From NCBI GenBank assembly GCA_964535545.1, contig CAZHUT010000021.1, positions 1-14,206 on the forward strand: a DNA stretch of 14,206 nucleotides, in the 5' to 3' direction. Below are positions 13,400 to 14,206 of this stretch, in pieces; position 1 is the first letter of the stretch, and every line of letters starts with the position of its first letter. The DNA is from DALYCO01 sp964535545 (GTDB lineage Bacteria > Patescibacteriota > Minisyncoccia > Phycocordibacterales > UBA9973). The position numbers and the translations under genes were made by a program. The notes under the pieces were generated by a model that did not search any database, had not been told where the DNA came from, and was given only the letters and a program-made list of their open reading frames with translations.

Positions 13400-14206
13400 G
13401 TGATTTTCAACTTTCCTAATAGGAATCGGGCAATTAGTACGTCTCAGCTGAACACATTACTGTGCTTACACTTAACGCCTATCAACGTAATCATCTCTTA
13501 CGGCCCTCAAACGATATCTAATCTTGAAACTGGCTTCCCTCTTAGATGCTTTCAGAGGTTATCCATTCCGAACATAGCTACCGAGCAGTCCACCTGGCGG
13601 TAGAGCTCGTACACCAGAGGTTCGTTCACTCCGGTCCTCTCGTACTAGGAGCGACTTTTCTCAAATATCAACGCCTGCAGTAGATAGGAGACCAACCTGT
13701 CTCACGCATGTTAGTTTTACATCTCTGATTGCCACCAGAGAACCTTCATTACTGAAGGAATCGGACTATATCTTTATCTCTTGCGAGATAGCTAACGTAT
13801 AGTCTCTACGGGTGAAAGAATAGATTGTTCTTTCTTCCCTCGGTATTGTCCACTAGTGTGGATTTTACCGATATTAGTTAGCAGTACAAACAACATCGCT
13901 GTCATTTGCCGCCGTGATGCACATAAACTTGTGCATGGTTGAAATTCTCAGATTTCGAAATACATCATCTACTGAAATGTATCTCTTATAAACAGCTACT
14001 AAATTCTTTCTTAGTAATCCTCGTGGGTTCAAACGGGTTCAAAAGTTGAATATGTTTCCATACTCGACTCCTGAACGGTTTGAACCCAGCTCGCGTACCA
14101 TTTTAATTGGCGAACAGCCAAACCCTTGGGACCTTCTCCAGCCCCGGGATATGGTGAGCCGACATCGAGGTGCCGAACTCCGCCGTCGATATGAACTCTT
14201 AGGCGG
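13400..14206 (-). rRNA. rrl: 23S ribosomal RNA, 3' portion, interrupted by an intron
   Basis: The right edge begins within domain V (CCGCCTAAGAGTTCATATCG, matching E. coli around 2490). It continues through the A-loop helix GGCTGTTCGCC and the peptidyl-transferase strand GTACGCGAGCTGGGTTC. Exon 1 ends at 14075. After a 368-nt intron, exon 2 starts at 13706 with CGTGAGAC and contains the sarcin-ricin loop CTAGTACGAGAGGACC, then domain VI to about 13400. Joined, the exons rebuild helix 93 as AACC-GUCGUGAGACA-GGUU, with an intact 4-bp stem in which the C:G pair differs from the E. coli A:U pair. The 3' end is approximate, within about 15 nt. The 5' two-thirds lie outside the window. Confidence 0.95.
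13707..14074 (-). ncRNA. Group I self-splicing intron in 23S rRNA (E. coli site 2593)
   Basis: A 368-nt insertion, preceded by an exonic U and ending in G, as group I introns require. The catalytic core can be read directly. P3 is GCTAAC/GTTAGC (13877-13882 with 13791-13796), P4 TCGGT/ACCGA (13867-13871 with 13840-13844), and P5 TCCAC/GTGGA (13858-13862 with 13849-13853). P6-P6a is at 13810-13839, P7 GACTATA/TATAGTC (13798-13804 with 13764-13770), P8 with a GCAA tetraloop at 13775-13790, and P9 with a GTAA tetraloop at 13743-13758. The stretch AAGATATAGTCC is the classic 3' P7 (S) element. No homing-endonuclease ORF is present. P1 could not be assigned convincingly. The subgroup (IB or IC-like) was not determined. 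Confidence 0.93.

Noticed and set aside
13327..13400. tRNA gene between 23S and 5S
   Set aside because: The ~75-nt spacer has only a 7-bp hairpin and an AT-rich segment. No cloverleaf, T-loop GTTCRA or acceptor stem was found.
13707..14074. Homing endonuclease (LAGLIDADG or GIY-YIG) inside the 23S intron
   Set aside because: All 368 nt are taken up by short helices of a group I core and no long frame exists on the sense strand.

Overview
The window looks like part of a chromosome from a Patescibacteria/CPR bacterium, most likely of the Parcubacteria type. This is inferred from the gene set, not from a search: several small membrane-anchored proteins with no recognisable family, a divergent FolD, almost no Shine-Dalgarno sequences, and a 23S rRNA gene interrupted by a self-splicing intron. 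TGA is used as an ordinary stop (end of the PAP2 gene), which argues against the CPR lineages that recode TGA. Base composition is fairly balanced except for a clearly AT-rich block at about 9260-11790.

Nearly everything is on the minus strand, so the window reads right to left. From the right edge: the 3' part of the 23S rRNA gene (about 14206-13400) interrupted by a 368-nt group I intron (14074-13707), then 5S rRNA (13326-13210) and a terminator at 13162-13191 shared with a convergent plus-strand gene of unknown function (12684-13157). Divergent from that gene is a DUF1295 membrane protein (12589-11798). Next comes the AT-rich restriction-modification cassette: a Dam-type adenine methyltransferase, a MutH/Sau3AI-family endonuclease and a second DNA methyltransferase (11712-9270). 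The cassette runs into a YgjP-like metal-dependent hydrolase gene, followed by a two-cysteine membrane-anchored protein and a one-domain rhodanese.

The left half is envelope-related: a Cys-rich membrane-anchored protein, rodA, folD, a PAP2 phosphatase, uppP, secD and secF, most of them separated by a few bases or overlapping. RodA polymerises glycan from lipid II. UppP and the PAP2 enzyme could both regenerate undecaprenyl phosphate from the released undecaprenyl diphosphate. SecDF assists export of the secreted and anchored proteins. A terminator follows secF, then one more anchored protein with its own terminator, and a truncated membrane-protein gene at the left edge.

The main points of interest are: (1) a compact, ORF-less group I intron in 23S helix 93, at the position equivalent to E. 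coli U2593, with a nearly complete core visible in the sequence; (2) a three-gene R-M cassette whose endonuclease has exactly the MutH active-site spacing; (3) an apparent lack of Shine-Dalgarno sites together with -10-like hexamers 6-9 nt upstream of several start codons, which suggests leaderless transcripts; (4) a FolD lacking several otherwise conserved residues; (5) a 67-nt palindrome upstream of folD. No CRISPR array, tRNA gene or transposase gene was found.
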